Part shown: positions 42,655-51,765 of the stretch, in pieces | Numbering within the stretch: position 1 is the stretch's first letter | Layout of the letters: the number at the start of each line of letters is the position of its first letter | Origin: Phytoactinopolyspora limicola | Lineage (GTDB): Bacteria > Actinomycetota > Actinomycetes > Jiangellales > Jiangellaceae | Length of the DNA stretch: 64,000 nt | Direction of reading: 5' to 3' | Assembly: GCF_011320225.1 (NCBI RefSeq) | Contig: NZ_JAAOEN010000005.1 | Coordinates: 37,515 to 101,514, forward strand | Notes under the pieces: generated by a model | The model's input: the letters and a program-made list of their open reading frames with translations, nothing else | Told to the model about the DNA's origin: nothing | Database searches by the model: none | Translations under genes and position numbers: made by a program

Positions 42655-45600
42655 TTAGGGGGTGGTGAGGTTGCGGCACTGGCCACTCGCCGGACCCACC
42701 ACGGTGTTGGGCGCCCCCTGATCCACCGGGGCCGGGTCGTTGTCCCGGCAGCTCAGCGGTCCAACGATCGCGTTTCCAGCGACGACGGTTGGTCCGGCGG
42801 TTCCGGTGATCTGGACCGGTCCGGTAATCACGTTGCCGGCGCAGTTGGCCTCCGGGTCGCCGAGCGTCACCGCCGAGCTCCCGGACAGGGAGACGGGCCC
42901 AGCCACCGTGGTGCCGCAGAGGGTCACCGCCGCGGCATCGCGGGCTCGGACCGGGCCGGTGATCCGGGTGCCGTCCGACGAAACCACACTCGCCTCAGCC
43001 GCGACCGTCACCGGTCCGAACACCGACGCAGCCGCTAGGCAGGTGACGCCAGCCGACACCGAGAGCGGACCGACGTGCACACCGGTCACCGTCGACGTAC
43101 ATTCCGGCTCGCCGTCCGGCGCGAACCGGAACCTCGCGTACAGCGGGTCGTGGTCGGATGCACCGCGGCCCGGCTCGAAGTCGGGCACACCTGCCGGGTA
43201 GTCCACGTTCACGTGGACGAACCGCGCGACGACCAACTCGTCGAGGGTGGCGTCGTCGACGAAGACGTGGTCGAGAATCTGCGAGACACCGCGGAAGACG
43301 AAGCTGTACGTGTTCTCCGGCGCCTCGTCGAGGATGACGTCGTGCAGGTTGGTGAAGCCGCGTTCGTACATCGCGGCGAGCTGATCGCTGGGGGCACGAT
43401 CCGGGTCGGTCTTGAATGCCGGGAACGGATCGTCCGGGCGCGGGAAGACGTTGAAGTCGCCCGTGACCAGCACCTGCCCGCCGTCCGTACGGGCCGCCTC
43501 ACCCACGGCCGCGTTCAGCCGGGCCTGTTCGGTGCGTTGTTCCACCCGGCCGTCCGGCCCGGCGGACATGTGGTTCGAGGTGACGTAGCGCTCAACATAG
43601 GTGCCGTTGCCGACACCTTCAGGATAAAGCCGGAACTTGGCCACTTGGGCGGGCCGGGTGAACACGTACCCCGTATCTGGGAAGCGGCCACCGTCCTGCA
43701 CCGGCACATCGTCGGCCAGCACGGCGTTGACCGCCTTGGGATTCGCGGCCTCTTTGACCCAGGGCGCCAGCTCGGTGCGCTCGTTGATCTCGGGGTACGG
43801 AATGTCGACGGCGTCGCCATCACCCAGCACGGGGTCGGCGAGTAACTCGTCGGCCGGAACCAGCTCCACCCGGTCCACACGGTGCAGGAAACCCTGGGTG
43901 ATGCCCCGCACGTCGCGCCCGTTGACCGCATCGCCGGAGGCTTCGTAGCGGACCGCACCGTCGGACAAGATAAAGATCTCCAGCGCCAATTCTTCGATGG
44001 TGTCCGGTGCCCCAGAGCCGCGTTCGGTGGTTGTCATGTCCTCACCCGCCTCCGGGGCGGACAGATCGCAGTCCATAGCAGAGTCGGCCGGGCTGGCCTC
44101 GTCATACACCGGGACACACACGTCCTGCTTCTCGGCTTCCTGAATGGTGATGACGTCCGGTGCCTGTAGGGCGTGCAGGATCTGCTCGGCGATAGCGACG
44201 CGGTGCGCGTCGTACTGCTCTTGGCTGCGCGGCGCATAGGTGAACGGCGGGCGCACCGTCGAGCCACCGGGTTCGTCGGCGGTACAGGTGCTGGTGGGCT
44301 GCTGGCCTTCGGGTACGACGTCGGGATCGAGGTCACAGCCGCTGAACGGGTCGGACCGGAAGTCGTAGAGGTTCTCGACGTTGTACACCATCACCGAGTA
44401 CTCGGTATCCGGGTCGAAGCCCTCGACCGCCTGCAGGCTGGCCGCCGATGGATCCGCGCCGCGCTGCAGGTCCGGCTGCTCGTCGACCATCACCTGGTAT
44501 TTGTCGAAGCTGTAGAACAGTCCGCCGCGAACCGCGTCGTTCAGCGTGTCGCCGCTACGGGCCGGAGCGATCGTCGTCGTGGCGTCGTCGGCGGCGGCTT
44601 TGAGACCGAACGACCCCAAAACGATGCGATAGCCGTTCTGGTCACCCGGACCTTGGGTCAGGTCGTGCGGCCCGTTGTGGGCAAGGGGGTGGTAGTCGCG
44701 GAAGACGCGGCGGTGAGCTGGATCATCCCGCAATGCCACCGGGTGGTCACCGCGGATGACCCAGAACTCGCTGGTGGACGGGGCGAAGACGTCGTTGCCG
44801 CTGACGACGACGCTGCCGGCGGGGACCTCCGTCTGCATACCGGCCAGGCGCTCCCAGTAGACCGACGCCTCCTGGATGTCGTCCGGCGGGTCGACCTCGA
44901 CGACGGCGATATGTGCCGCCAGATCGACGCCGGTGTCCACCGGGGTGGTGACGTCGACGACGAACGGGTTCTGCAGGACCGTCTGCTGGAAGTCTTCGAC
45001 CACCGGTCCGCGCAGGGTGACGACGTCGCCGAGCTGAGGTCGGTACTGCTGCCCGATCGGCACCGACGTCGCGGTGTCGGGGCGCACCGTCGGGAACGTT
45101 CCGGTGGACACCCACAGACCATCTGACGTGCGCGGATCACCATCGGTAAACACCGGGGCGTCGGGGTCGAACCCGTCGATGCCGGCGGGGTCGGCGTCGA
45201 GACTCTGGATGAAGAAACCCTGGAAGTCGAAGCCGTTGGGGTTCTCCTCCATCGTCAGCTGGGTCACGACGCCCTGAACGGCGATCGGGTCACCCGGTTG
45301 GAAGATCGGCGAACCCAGTGCGTAAGGCGAGACGTGCAGACGACCGTTGGTGTCGTCGGGCACCACTCCTCGTAGGTGGCCGATGTTGAGCACGGGCACC
45401 ATTCGGACGTCGACGGTGCAGGTGGCGGTCTCGCCGTCGCCGTCGGTCACCGACGTGGTGACCGAGTAGACACCCGGCGATCGCGCGGGGTCGAGGCCAG
45501 GTACGTCGTCGCTGAACCGGATCTCGGCGGTGCCGTCGTCGGTTGCGGTGACACTGACCTCACCCGCCGCGGGAGCGGGGTCGACGCTGGTAACCGCGAA

Positions 45601-46488
45601 GGTGAGCGCACCGGAACCGCCGATCGCGGAGGCGGTAATCGCCTTGCCATCGACGAAGGGCCCGTCGGCGGCGGAATAACCAGCCGTGACCGTGAACGGC
45701 GCCGTGCACTCGAGGCTGAGATCGCCTGGCGGTGGTTCATCGGGGTCGAACGTCGAGTTCCGGGGGGTGACCGCGGCGTTCGCGAAGTCATCGGCGTTGA
45801 CGCCACTTACCTGGGTCTCATCCGTCCGGTCGCCCACACGGACCAGGTCGTACGGGCTGGACGTAGGGAACGACGTGGCCCAGCCGCCGCCTTCGGCGCA
45901 TTGCGAGTCCGGGTGGGTGGTGCCGACGCCACTGACCATCGCGCCGTCGCCGTCTACCAGGCGGACTCCGCTCGCGCCACCGTCGGCGATGCCGGTGCTG
46001 AACGTGAGGTCAGGGGTGGTGCCGCCGCTGTATTGGTCTTGTGTTGGGTTGACAAAGAGGAAGTATCCACCGGGGGTGATCTCCGTGGTGCCGGTGGGGA
46101 CCGTCACCCGGGTGCTGGGGTTGCCGCTGCCTGTGGCGCAGCCCTGGAGTGCCCATCCGGAGATGTCCACGGGCTCGTGGCCGAGGTTGCGTACCTCCAC
46201 GAACTCGTCGAAAGCGCCGCCTGGCCCGCGGGTACGGAACGCGGTGATGACGACGCCAGTGGTGTCGGCCGTGGTAGCGGTGGCGGCAGGCGCACCCGCG
46301 GGGGCTCCGGCCGCCTGGCCGGCGGGCGGAGCACCGGTAGCTGTAGTCAGGCCAGCAGCGGTGATGGTCATGGCGGCGGCTACGGCGGCCCATCCTCGCG
46401 TTGTTCGCCGGAGTGTGGTTGCGTCGCTGGCTTCTGTCAATCCGTGCCCCAGCCGCAGCCGGTCTCCTCGTCGGGTGATGAACCGCAC
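42655..46488 (-). CDS. Secreted ExeM/NucH-like nuclease with lamin-tail and beta-repeat domains
   Basis: A 1277-aa exported protein. After a signal segment (about 33-52) and an Ala/Pro/Gly stretch comes a lamin-tail domain (about 76-240: ITAFRTRG, FDEFVEVRNLG, ISGWALQ), a cadherin/Ig-like region (260-365), an OB-like region (370-640), and an endonuclease/exonuclease/phosphatase domain with YNVENLYDF, IQEAEK, TSNHMSA, GDFNVFP, ILDHVFVD and SDHDPLYARF. Residues 1129-1277 are the same Cys-bounded repeat domain as in the M64 peptidase at 3112. The GTG start follows GGGAGG. It probably degrades extracellular DNA for nutrients. Confidence 0.88.
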   Translation of the reverse strand: MRFITRRGDRLRLGHGLTEASDATTLRRTTRGWAAVAAAMTITAAGLTTATGAPPAGQAAGAPAGAPAATATTADTTGVVITAFRTRGPGGAFDEFVEVRNLGHEPVDISGWALQGCATGSGNPSTRVTVPTGTTEITPGGYFLFVNPTQDQYSGGTTPDLTFSTGIADGGASGVRLVDGDGAMVSGVGTTHPDSQCAEGGGWATSFPTSSPYDLVRVGDRTDETQVSGVNADDFANAAVTPRNSTFDPDEPPPGDLSLECTAPFTVTAGYSAADGPFVDGKAITASAIGGSGALTFAVTSVDPAPAAGEVSVTATDDGTAEIRFSDDVPGLDPARSPGVYSVTTSVTDGDGETATCTVDVRMVPVLNIGHLRGVVPDDTNGRLHVSPYALGSPIFQPGDPIAVQGVVTQLTMEENPNGFDFQGFFIQSLDADPAGIDGFDPDAPVFTDGDPRTSDGLWVSTGTFPTVRPDTATSVPIGQQYRPQLGDVVTLRGPVVEDFQQTVLQNPFVVDVTTPVDTGVDLAAHIAVVEVDPPDDIQEASVYWERLAGMQTEVPAGSVVVSGNDVFAPSTSEFWVIRGDHPVALRDDPAHRRVFRDYHPLAHNGPHDLTQGPGDQNGYRIVLGSFGLKAAADDATTTIAPARSGDTLNDAVRGGLFYSFDKYQVMVDEQPDLQRGADPSAASLQAVEGFDPDTEYSVMVYNVENLYDFRSDPFSGCDLDPDVVPEGQQPTSTCTADEPGGSTVRPPFTYAPRSQEQYDAHRVAIAEQILHALQAPDVITIQEAEKQDVCVPVYDEASPADSAMDCDLSAPEAGEDMTTTERGSGAPDTIEELALEIFILSDGAVRYEASGDAVNGRDVRGITQGFLHRVDRVELVPADELLADPVLGDGDAVDIPYPEINERTELAPWVKEAANPKAVNAVLADDVPVQDGGRFPDTGYVFTRPAQVAKFRLYPEGVGNGTYVERYVTSNHMSAGPDGRVEQRTEQARLNAAVGEAARTDGGQVLVTGDFNVFPRPDDPFPAFKTDPDRAPSDQLAAMYERGFTNLHDVILDEAPENTYSFVFRGVSQILDHVFVDDATLDELVVARFVHVNVDYPAGVPDFEPGRGASDHDPLYARFRFAPDGEPECTSTVTGVHVGPLSVSAGVTCLAAASVFGPVTVAAEASVVSSDGTRITGPVRARDAAAVTLCGTTVAGPVSLSGSSAVTLGDPEANCAGNVITGPVQITGTAGPTVVAGNAIVGPLSCRDNDPAPVDQGAPNTVVGPASGQCRNLTTP

Positions 46489-46737
46489 GTCGACCCTCCC
46501 GTGTCGTTCGAGGCCACCAGCGCGGCACGGCCATTCGAATGCACAAATCGCCCCAGACCGCCCTGGTGGTTCACGTGGGCGCCAGCCTCGCGGACGGGTG
46601 CCGCCTCGTCAAGGCACGATGCCTGAACGGCCGACGACGTACTCATGCATATCGAGTGTCTTCACCCCTTGACGTTCGGCCTAATCCTGGCAGTATTCGT
46701 GCTCAGAAGGGCAGCTCGGCGTAGGAGAGTGGTGGCC

Positions 46738-47829
46738 ATGAGCGAGGTGCTAGTCGCGGTCGGCACTCGCAAAGGATTGTGGCTGCTGCGTAGCTCGGAT
46801 CGGCGGACCTGGGCCGTCGACGGTCCGCATCTGCTGATGAAATCAGTGGCCGCCTGCGCCGTGGATGCCCGCGGCGGGCGCACGCGGCTACTCGTCGGGG
46901 CCAGTTATGACCACTGGGGGCCGTCTGTGTCCTGGTCCGATGACCTTGGTGCGACGTGGAGTGAAGCACCCGACGGCAGTGGTATCCGGTTCCCGGCCGA
47001 CCTGGGCGCGTCGGTAGAGGCGGTGTGGCAGATCCGCCCGGACACCGCGCAGCGGCCCGGTGTGGTGTGGGCAGGCACGGAGCCGTCGGCGCTGTGGCGC
47101 TCGGACAACGGCGGCGAGACCTTCACCTTGTGTCAGGGGCTGTGGGACCACCCCCACCGGCCGACCTGGGAGCCCGGCGGTGGTGGTCAGGCCCTGCACA
47201 CGATCCTCCCGCACCCGGTGAACGACGCCCACATCATGGTGGCGATGTCCACGGGCGGGGTGTATGTCAGCGACGACGGTGGGGCAAGCTGGAACCCCTC
47301 GAATACCGGCATCTCCGCTGATTTCCTCCCCGGCGAGCCGCCCGAGTACGGACAATGCGTCCACAAGGTCGCCCGCGACGCCGGCAACCCGGACCGGCTT
47401 TTCGCCCAGAACCACCCCGGCGTGTATCGGTCCGACGACGGCGGCGCGAGCTGGACGCCCATCGCCGACGGTCTACCGTCCAGTTTCGGATTCCCCGTCG
47501 TCGCGCACCCGCATCGCCCGGATACGGCGTGGGTGGTTCCGCTGACGGCGGACATCGAGCGGGTCCCACCGGATCGGACCCTTCAGGTATGGCGCACCGA
47601 CGACGCGGGCGTCTCATGGAAGAAGGCGACGGTCAGTACGGCTGGCACTTTCTACGCTTCGGTGCTGCGCGACGCTTTCACTACCGACGATGTACCGGAG
47701 GCTGCCGGGGTGTACGTCGGGACCCGCGATGGTTCGGTCTACGCGAGCGCGGACGAAGGCGAGACGTGGTCTGAGGTCGTGCGACACTTGCCCGATGTGC
47801 TGTGTGTCCGGGCGGCGACGCTGCCGTAA
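46738..47829 (+). CDS. BNR/Asp-box repeat protein, cytoplasmic
   Basis: The 363-aa protein begins MSEVLVAVGTRKGLWLL and contains Asp-box motifs SDDLGATWSE, SDNGGETF, SDDGGASWNP, SDDGGASWTP, TDDAGVSWKK and SADEGETWSE, indicating one beta-propeller. No signal peptide is present, unlike the BNR protein at 14502. GTAGGAGAG precedes the ATG at 46738. Annotated relatives are called exo-alpha-sialidases, but no sialidase Arg triad is evident, so function is unknown. It converges with an AraC gene with 4 nt between stops. Confidence 0.82.
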   Translation: MSEVLVAVGTRKGLWLLRSSDRRTWAVDGPHLLMKSVAACAVDARGGRTRLLVGASYDHWGPSVSWSDDLGATWSEAPDGSGIRFPADLGASVEAVWQIRPDTAQRPGVVWAGTEPSALWRSDNGGETFTLCQGLWDHPHRPTWEPGGGGQALHTILPHPVNDAHIMVAMSTGGVYVSDDGGASWNPSNTGISADFLPGEPPEYGQCVHKVARDAGNPDRLFAQNHPGVYRSDDGGASWTPIADGLPSSFGFPVVAHPHRPDTAWVVPLTADIERVPPDRTLQVWRTDDAGVSWKKATVSTAGTFYASVLRDAFTTDDVPEAAGVYVGTRDGSVYASADEGETWSEVVRHLPDVLCVRAATLP

Positions 47830-47833
47830 ACGA

Positions 47834-48697
47834 TCAACGTGTGCGTGCGGCGTAGACACGGGGCGTTAACCCGGTAGCGCGGATGAAATGGCGGTTGAAG
47901 TGGGGCTGATCGTAGAACCCACAGTGCGACGCCACGTCCGCGATGGACTCTCCGCGGCGCAGGAGCCGCTTGGCGTGCAACACCCGCACCGACCGTCGAT
48001 ACGCCGAGGGTGGCGCCCCGACCTGCCGATGAAACAGGGTGGTCAAATGAGATGGGCTCAGGTGGCAGGCCTCGGCGAGTTCGTGCAGGGTGAAGTCGTC
48101 GCGCCAGTTGGCTCGGATATAGTCGCGAGCTTGTTCAACAGCTGGATGTGTACGACGCGTGGTGGGGTGGGCCGCGAGCAGCGGCGCCAGCATGGTGTCA
48201 ACCGCGGCGAGGCTCTCGCCCTGTTCCAGGGCCGAATGCTGATCCTGAAGCGTTGTGTGCAGCGTGTGCAGGGCAGCCGCCAGGCCGGTGTGCTGGAGGA
48301 CTGTAGGTAGCTCGCGCACGGCCGTTTTGGTGGCCAGCCGGCTCCCGAACCGGTCGGCTGATTCGACGTCGACGTACAGAACTCGATAGGTGTAGCCGTC
48401 TGGTGTGGCTGGCTGCCCGGTGTGAACCGTCCATGGTGGTATGAAGAAGACATGCCCGGCGGCTGCGGTGTGGAACTCCCGGTTGACATCGAAACCGGCC
48501 GCGCCACGGTCGACGTAGGCCACGGTCCAGCCATCGTGTAGGTGTGGCGCGTACCGGTGCGCGACGAACGTCGCGTGCAGAGCTTCAACACCCGGCAGCG
48601 ACGAAGGACGGATGAAGCGCGCCCGCTCACTCAGAGTTGACGGACCTCGTTCTGACTCACCTACTGTGGTCCGGCCCAACGCCGCATTTTCGTCCAA
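47834..48697 (-). CDS. AraC-family regulator with N-terminal cupin
   Basis: The 287-aa protein has an N-terminal AraC-type cupin (HLHDGWTVAYVDRGAAGF, FFIPPWTVHTG) and a C-terminal double HTH (LHELAEACHLSPSHLTTLFHRQVG, IADVASHCGFYDQPHFNRHFIRATG). The start is a TTG at 48697 with GGAG about 9 nt upstream. It is divergent, only 34 nt away, from a small cupin gene, which is the likely target. Ligand unknown. Confidence 0.88.
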   Translation of the reverse strand: MDENAALGRTTVGESERGPSTLSERARFIRPSSLPGVEALHATFVAHRYAPHLHDGWTVAYVDRGAAGFDVNREFHTAAAGHVFFIPPWTVHTGQPATPDGYTYRVLYVDVESADRFGSRLATKTAVRELPTVLQHTGLAAALHTLHTTLQDQHSALEQGESLAAVDTMLAPLLAAHPTTRRTHPAVEQARDYIRANWRDDFTLHELAEACHLSPSHLTTLFHRQVGAPPSAYRRSVRVLHAKRLLRRGESIADVASHCGFYDQPHFNRHFIRATGLTPRVYAARTR

Positions 48698-48731
48698 GAC
48701 TCGAACTCCGAATCGTGGTTAGAAACGTCTT

Positions 48732-49094
48732 ATGACGTTACCTCTGGAGCTTGTGAATATCGACAACCCAACAGAAACGACCGAGTTTCCGCTGGGCCGT
48801 TTCGAGGTTTTCCGGGTCGGTGGTCAGGAGATCGGCCAGGCGACGTATGAGCCGGGCTGGCATTGGCGTGAGCATGTCGGCCCAATCGTGGGCACCGAGC
48901 TCTGCCAAACGCCGCACATTGGGTTCGTCCTGTGCGGCAAAGCCGCTGTCTCCATGGCCGACGGGACGGAGATCGTCCTCAGCGAAGGGAACTTCTTCTC
49001 CATACCGCCGGGGCACGACAGTTGGGTGCTGGGCGAGGAAATGTACGTCTCGCTGCACCTCGCCGGTGCGGACACGTATGCACGCACACGCTGA
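48732..49094 (+). CDS. Small cupin-domain protein
   Basis: The 120-aa protein is a single cupin: the first motif region TYEPGWHWREHVGP, with a second region FFSIPPGHDSWVLGEE. Potential metal ligands include His43 and His47 and the His in GHDSWV. Single cupins can be dioxygenases, isomerases or binding proteins; none is favoured here. Divergent transcription from the AraC gene suggests specific induction. A 10-bp hairpin follows the stop. Confidence 0.82.
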   Translation: MTLPLELVNIDNPTETTEFPLGRFEVFRVGGQEIGQATYEPGWHWREHVGPIVGTELCQTPHIGFVLCGKAAVSMADGTEIVLSEGNFFSIPPGHDSWVLGEEMYVSLHLAGADTYARTR

Positions 49095-49128
49095 CGTCGT
49101 GCACCGGAGATCAGCGCATCGTAATGTG

Positions 49129-49151
49129 GCGCCCAGGCGGCGCCTGGGCGC
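49129..49151 (+). terminator. 10-bp hairpin after the cupin gene
   Basis: GCGCCCAGGC (49129-49138) and its exact complement (49142-49151) with a 3-nt loop, 34 nt after the stop. No gene is recognised from 49152 to 49341. Confidence 0.7.
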
Positions 49152-49341
49152 GTTGCCGTCGTCGATCGATGCACCGCATCGACCTCGGCCGGCGCCTCGT
49201 GATGCACCCATCTCTTCGGGCTGAATACCAACGTCGGACGCGGATCTCCGGCACGACACACCACTGTGCCGGCGCGAGCGCGAGCATCCGGTGCGGGGGT
49301 GCCCAGCATGGTCCGAGCGTAAGCACCGAGGACGCGTATCG

Positions 49342-49527
49342 TTAGTCGGCTTGGGCGGTAAATTTCACCCGTTCATGCGGAGCAAGCGGCTCGTTATGTA
49401 CGACGACGTCGAATTCACCGCGTACTTCGATACGTCGGCCGTCGCCGTCGGCCAATTCGAGTGCCTGTGCCCACACGGATGGGTTGACCTGGAAAACAGA
49501 GATGTCGTGTTTCGATGATTTCCCCAC
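49342..49527 (-). CDS. Small hypothetical protein
   Basis: A 61-aa frame on the minus strand from a GTG at 49527, reading VGKSSKHDISVFQVNPSVW and continuing with balanced, globular-looking composition (EVRGEFDVVVHNEPLAPHERVKF). GGAG lies about 12 nt upstream. The overlapping plus-strand frame of 75 aa looks less protein-like. It occupies part of an otherwise empty 493-nt gap between the cupin and rocD genes. Not a recognised family; moderate to low certainty that it is expressed. Confidence 0.4.
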   Translation of the reverse strand: MGKSSKHDISVFQVNPSVWAQALELADGDGRRIEVRGEFDVVVHNEPLAPHERVKFTAQAD

Positions 49528-49587
49528 ATCGCTACATTACTCCGTGCACGGTGACAACGTCAGCCAGTATCGCTGGCAGCGAATTCT

Positions 49588-50814
49588 TCAGCGCGCCGCG
49601 CCCTTCCCGGTGAGGACCCGGAACAACGCGTCGACCACCAGGTCGATCTCTTCGGCCGTGATGACGAGCGGTGGAGCCAACCTGATGGTGGAGCCGTGAG
49701 TGTCCTTGGCCAGAATTCCCTCCGCCAGTAGGTGTTCACAAGCCTGCCGGCCGCTCATGAGATCGGGGTCGATATCGATGCCGGCCCACAGGCCCCGTCC
49801 CCGGACCTCCAGGAGGCCCTTGTCGGCAAGCTGAGACAACCCGTCGAACAGATGACGACCCAGCTCAGTGGCGGTGCGCTGCCAGGTGCCGGTGCTCAGC
49901 ATGCTGACGACCGCACGGCCGGCGGCACACGCCAGGGGGTTGCCACCGAAGGTACTGCCGTGCTCGCCGGGGTGGATCACACCGAGCACATCGTTGTTGC
50001 CGACCACAGCGGAGACCGGAACGATGCCACCGCCGAGCGCCTTGCCCAGGATGTAGAGGTCGGGGATGACGTCTTCGTGGTCGCAGGCAAAGGTGGTGCC
50101 GGCCCGGCCCAGCCCGGACTGGATTTCGTCGGCGACGAAGAGCACCCCGCGCGCGTCGCACAGCTGGCGTACCTGAGACAGGTATCCGTCGGGTGGTACG
50201 ACGACTCCGGCCTCACCCTGGATCGGTTCGATGAGCACCGCCACCGTCGTGTCGTCGATGGCGTCGGCGAGCGCCGGCGGGTCCCCGTACGGAACCACCC
50301 GGAAGCCGGGCGTGAATGGCCCGAAATGAGTGCGTGCCGTGGCATCGGTAGAGAAGCTGATGATGCTGATGGTGCGGCCGTGGAAGTTGCCGTCGGCGAC
50401 GATGATCGTGGCCTGATCTTCCGGAACACCCTTAACTTCGTAACCCCATTTACGCGCTACCTTGATAGCCGTCTCTACCGCTTCGGCGCCGGTGTTCATG
50501 GGCAAGACGAGATCTTTGCCGGCGAGGTCGGCTAGCTCGCGCGCGAACGGGCCGAGCTGATCGTGGTGGAACGCACGGCTGGTGAGGGTAACTCGGTCGA
50601 GCTGCTCTCTGACCGCGGCGACGATCTCCGGATTCCGGTGGCCGAAATTTACCGCGGAATACGCGGCGAGGCAGTCGAGGTAGCGCCGTCCCTCCACGTC
50701 GGTAACCCAGGCGCCTTCGCCGTCGGCGATGACGACCGGAAGCGGATGGTAGTTGTGCGCGGTGCTGCGCTCGGTGAGGGCGATCAGCTCCGTGGCACGG
50801 CCGGTTTCGGTCAT
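49588..50814 (-). CDS. rocD: Ornithine aminotransferase
   Basis: The 408-aa PLP enzyme is a class-III aminotransferase: MNTGAEAVETAIKVARKWGYEVKG, VLIEPIQGEAGV, the Asp in VADEIQSGLGRAG and the PLP-binding Lys258 in LGKALGGG, all close to ornithine-oxo-acid aminotransferases. It makes glutamate-5-semialdehyde from ornithine. It is 15 nt downstream of the guanidine-modifying enzyme gene on the same strand, with the Lrp regulator divergent, so the three form an arginine or ornithine catabolic module. Confidence 0.93.
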   Translation of the reverse strand: MTETGRATELIALTERSTAHNYHPLPVVIADGEGAWVTDVEGRRYLDCLAAYSAVNFGHRNPEIVAAVREQLDRVTLTSRAFHHDQLGPFARELADLAGKDLVLPMNTGAEAVETAIKVARKWGYEVKGVPEDQATIIVADGNFHGRTISIISFSTDATARTHFGPFTPGFRVVPYGDPPALADAIDDTTVAVLIEPIQGEAGVVVPPDGYLSQVRQLCDARGVLFVADEIQSGLGRAGTTFACDHEDVIPDLYILGKALGGGIVPVSAVVGNNDVLGVIHPGEHGSTFGGNPLACAAGRAVVSMLSTGTWQRTATELGRHLFDGLSQLADKGLLEVRGRGLWAGIDIDPDLMSGRQACEHLLAEGILAKDTHGSTIRLAPPLVITAEEIDLVVDALFRVLTGKGAAR

Positions 50815-50829
50815 CGTGGTTCTCCTCGT

Positions 50830-51633
50830 CTACTTGTGTAGTTCTAGGGTGGCGCATTTGACCCCGCCACCGGCCTTGAGTAGCTCGGAAACGTCCACGG
50901 GAACCGGGACGAACCCAAGGCTGGAGATCTGTTCGGCCATCTTCTCGGCCTGGGCCGCCATCACGACGTGCCGGCCGTCGCTCGTGGCGTTCAAGCCGAG
51001 GACCATCGCGTCGCCCTCTCCGACGATCACCGCTTCCGGGTAGAGCGCGTCCAGTTGCCGCTGGCTGGCCTGGGAGAACGCTGGCGGGTAGTAGGCGATG
51101 GTGTGTTCGTCGAGCACGGTGAGCGCTGTGTCGAGGTGGTAGAAATGCGGGTCGACGAGCTCCAGGGCGATCACCGGGACGCCGAACACGCCGGCGATCT
51201 CGGCCTGGGCATCCGATGCCGACCGGAAACCAGTGCCCACCAGGATGTGTTTGCCGGTCCAGGCCAGGTCGCCTTCACCCTCGTTGACGGCTTGGGGCAG
51301 GTGTACTTCATAGCCGCGGTCGGCGAGCCAGGCCCGGTGCGCGGGCGCCTCGGCGGCGCGGACCGGTTCGCGGAACCGGGCGCCGAGAGCACGGCGGCCG
51401 ACGACGAAAGCTCCGTTGGCGGTGAAGACCATGTCTGGCAGTCCAGGGATGGGGTCGATGACGTCGACGCGGTGGCCGAGGCTCTCGTAGGTCTCCCGCA
51501 GGGTGGTCCATTGGGTGATGGCGAGCTCGCGGTCCACCGACCGGGCCGGGTCCATCCATGGGTTGATGGCGTAGGTCACGTCGAAGTAGGTGGGTGGGCA
51601 CATCAGATAGTGCCGCGAATCGATGCTGGTCAC
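50830..51633 (-). CDS. Guanidine-modifying enzyme (DDAH or arginine dihydrolase-like)
   Basis: A 267-aa pentein-fold hydrolase: MCPPTYFDVTYAINPWMD at the N-terminus, LPDMVFTANGAFV, catalytic His166 in DPHFYHLDT and nucleophile Cys260 in GGGVKCATLELH. Dimethylargininase would give citrulline, yet the adjacent rocD needs ornithine. Some family members hydrolyse arginine fully to ornithine, CO2 and ammonia, so this may be such a dihydrolase. The GTG at 51633 is used. It is transcribed with rocD and divergently from an Lrp gene. Confidence 0.85.
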   Translation of the reverse strand: MTSIDSRHYLMCPPTYFDVTYAINPWMDPARSVDRELAITQWTTLRETYESLGHRVDVIDPIPGLPDMVFTANGAFVVGRRALGARFREPVRAAEAPAHRAWLADRGYEVHLPQAVNEGEGDLAWTGKHILVGTGFRSASDAQAEIAGVFGVPVIALELVDPHFYHLDTALTVLDEHTIAYYPPAFSQASQRQLDALYPEAVIVGEGDAMVLGLNATSDGRHVVMAAQAEKMAEQISSLGFVPVPVDVSELLKAGGGVKCATLELHK

Positions 51634-51699
51634 ACGATGAATCTAGGCTCTTGGTGTGCCGCAACGCTATACCGCTCTGTTGCGCGTTGGGCATAGATT

Positions 51700-51740
51700 C
51701 GTTGCGTTGTGAGGCTGTTTAGATGCTGAACGTTGCGTTG
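51700..51740. promoter_or_regulatory. Direct repeats, likely Lrp/AsnC binding region
   Basis: CGTTGCGTTG occurs at 51700-51709 and again at 51731-51740, 31 bp apart (about three helical turns), with related TTGCGCGTTG at 51680 and inverted CGCAACG at 51660. It lies in the 132-nt gap between the divergent arginine module and the Lrp gene, which suits phased binding of an Lrp octamer. Confidence 0.55.
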
Positions 51741-51765
51741 CTGCGATGTTCTACGACACGATGGC

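Noticed and set aside
49111-49326. 71-aa minus-strand frame between the cupin and rocD genes
   Set aside because: Cys/Arg/Pro-rich, overlaps the cupin terminator hairpin and has no ribosome-binding site.
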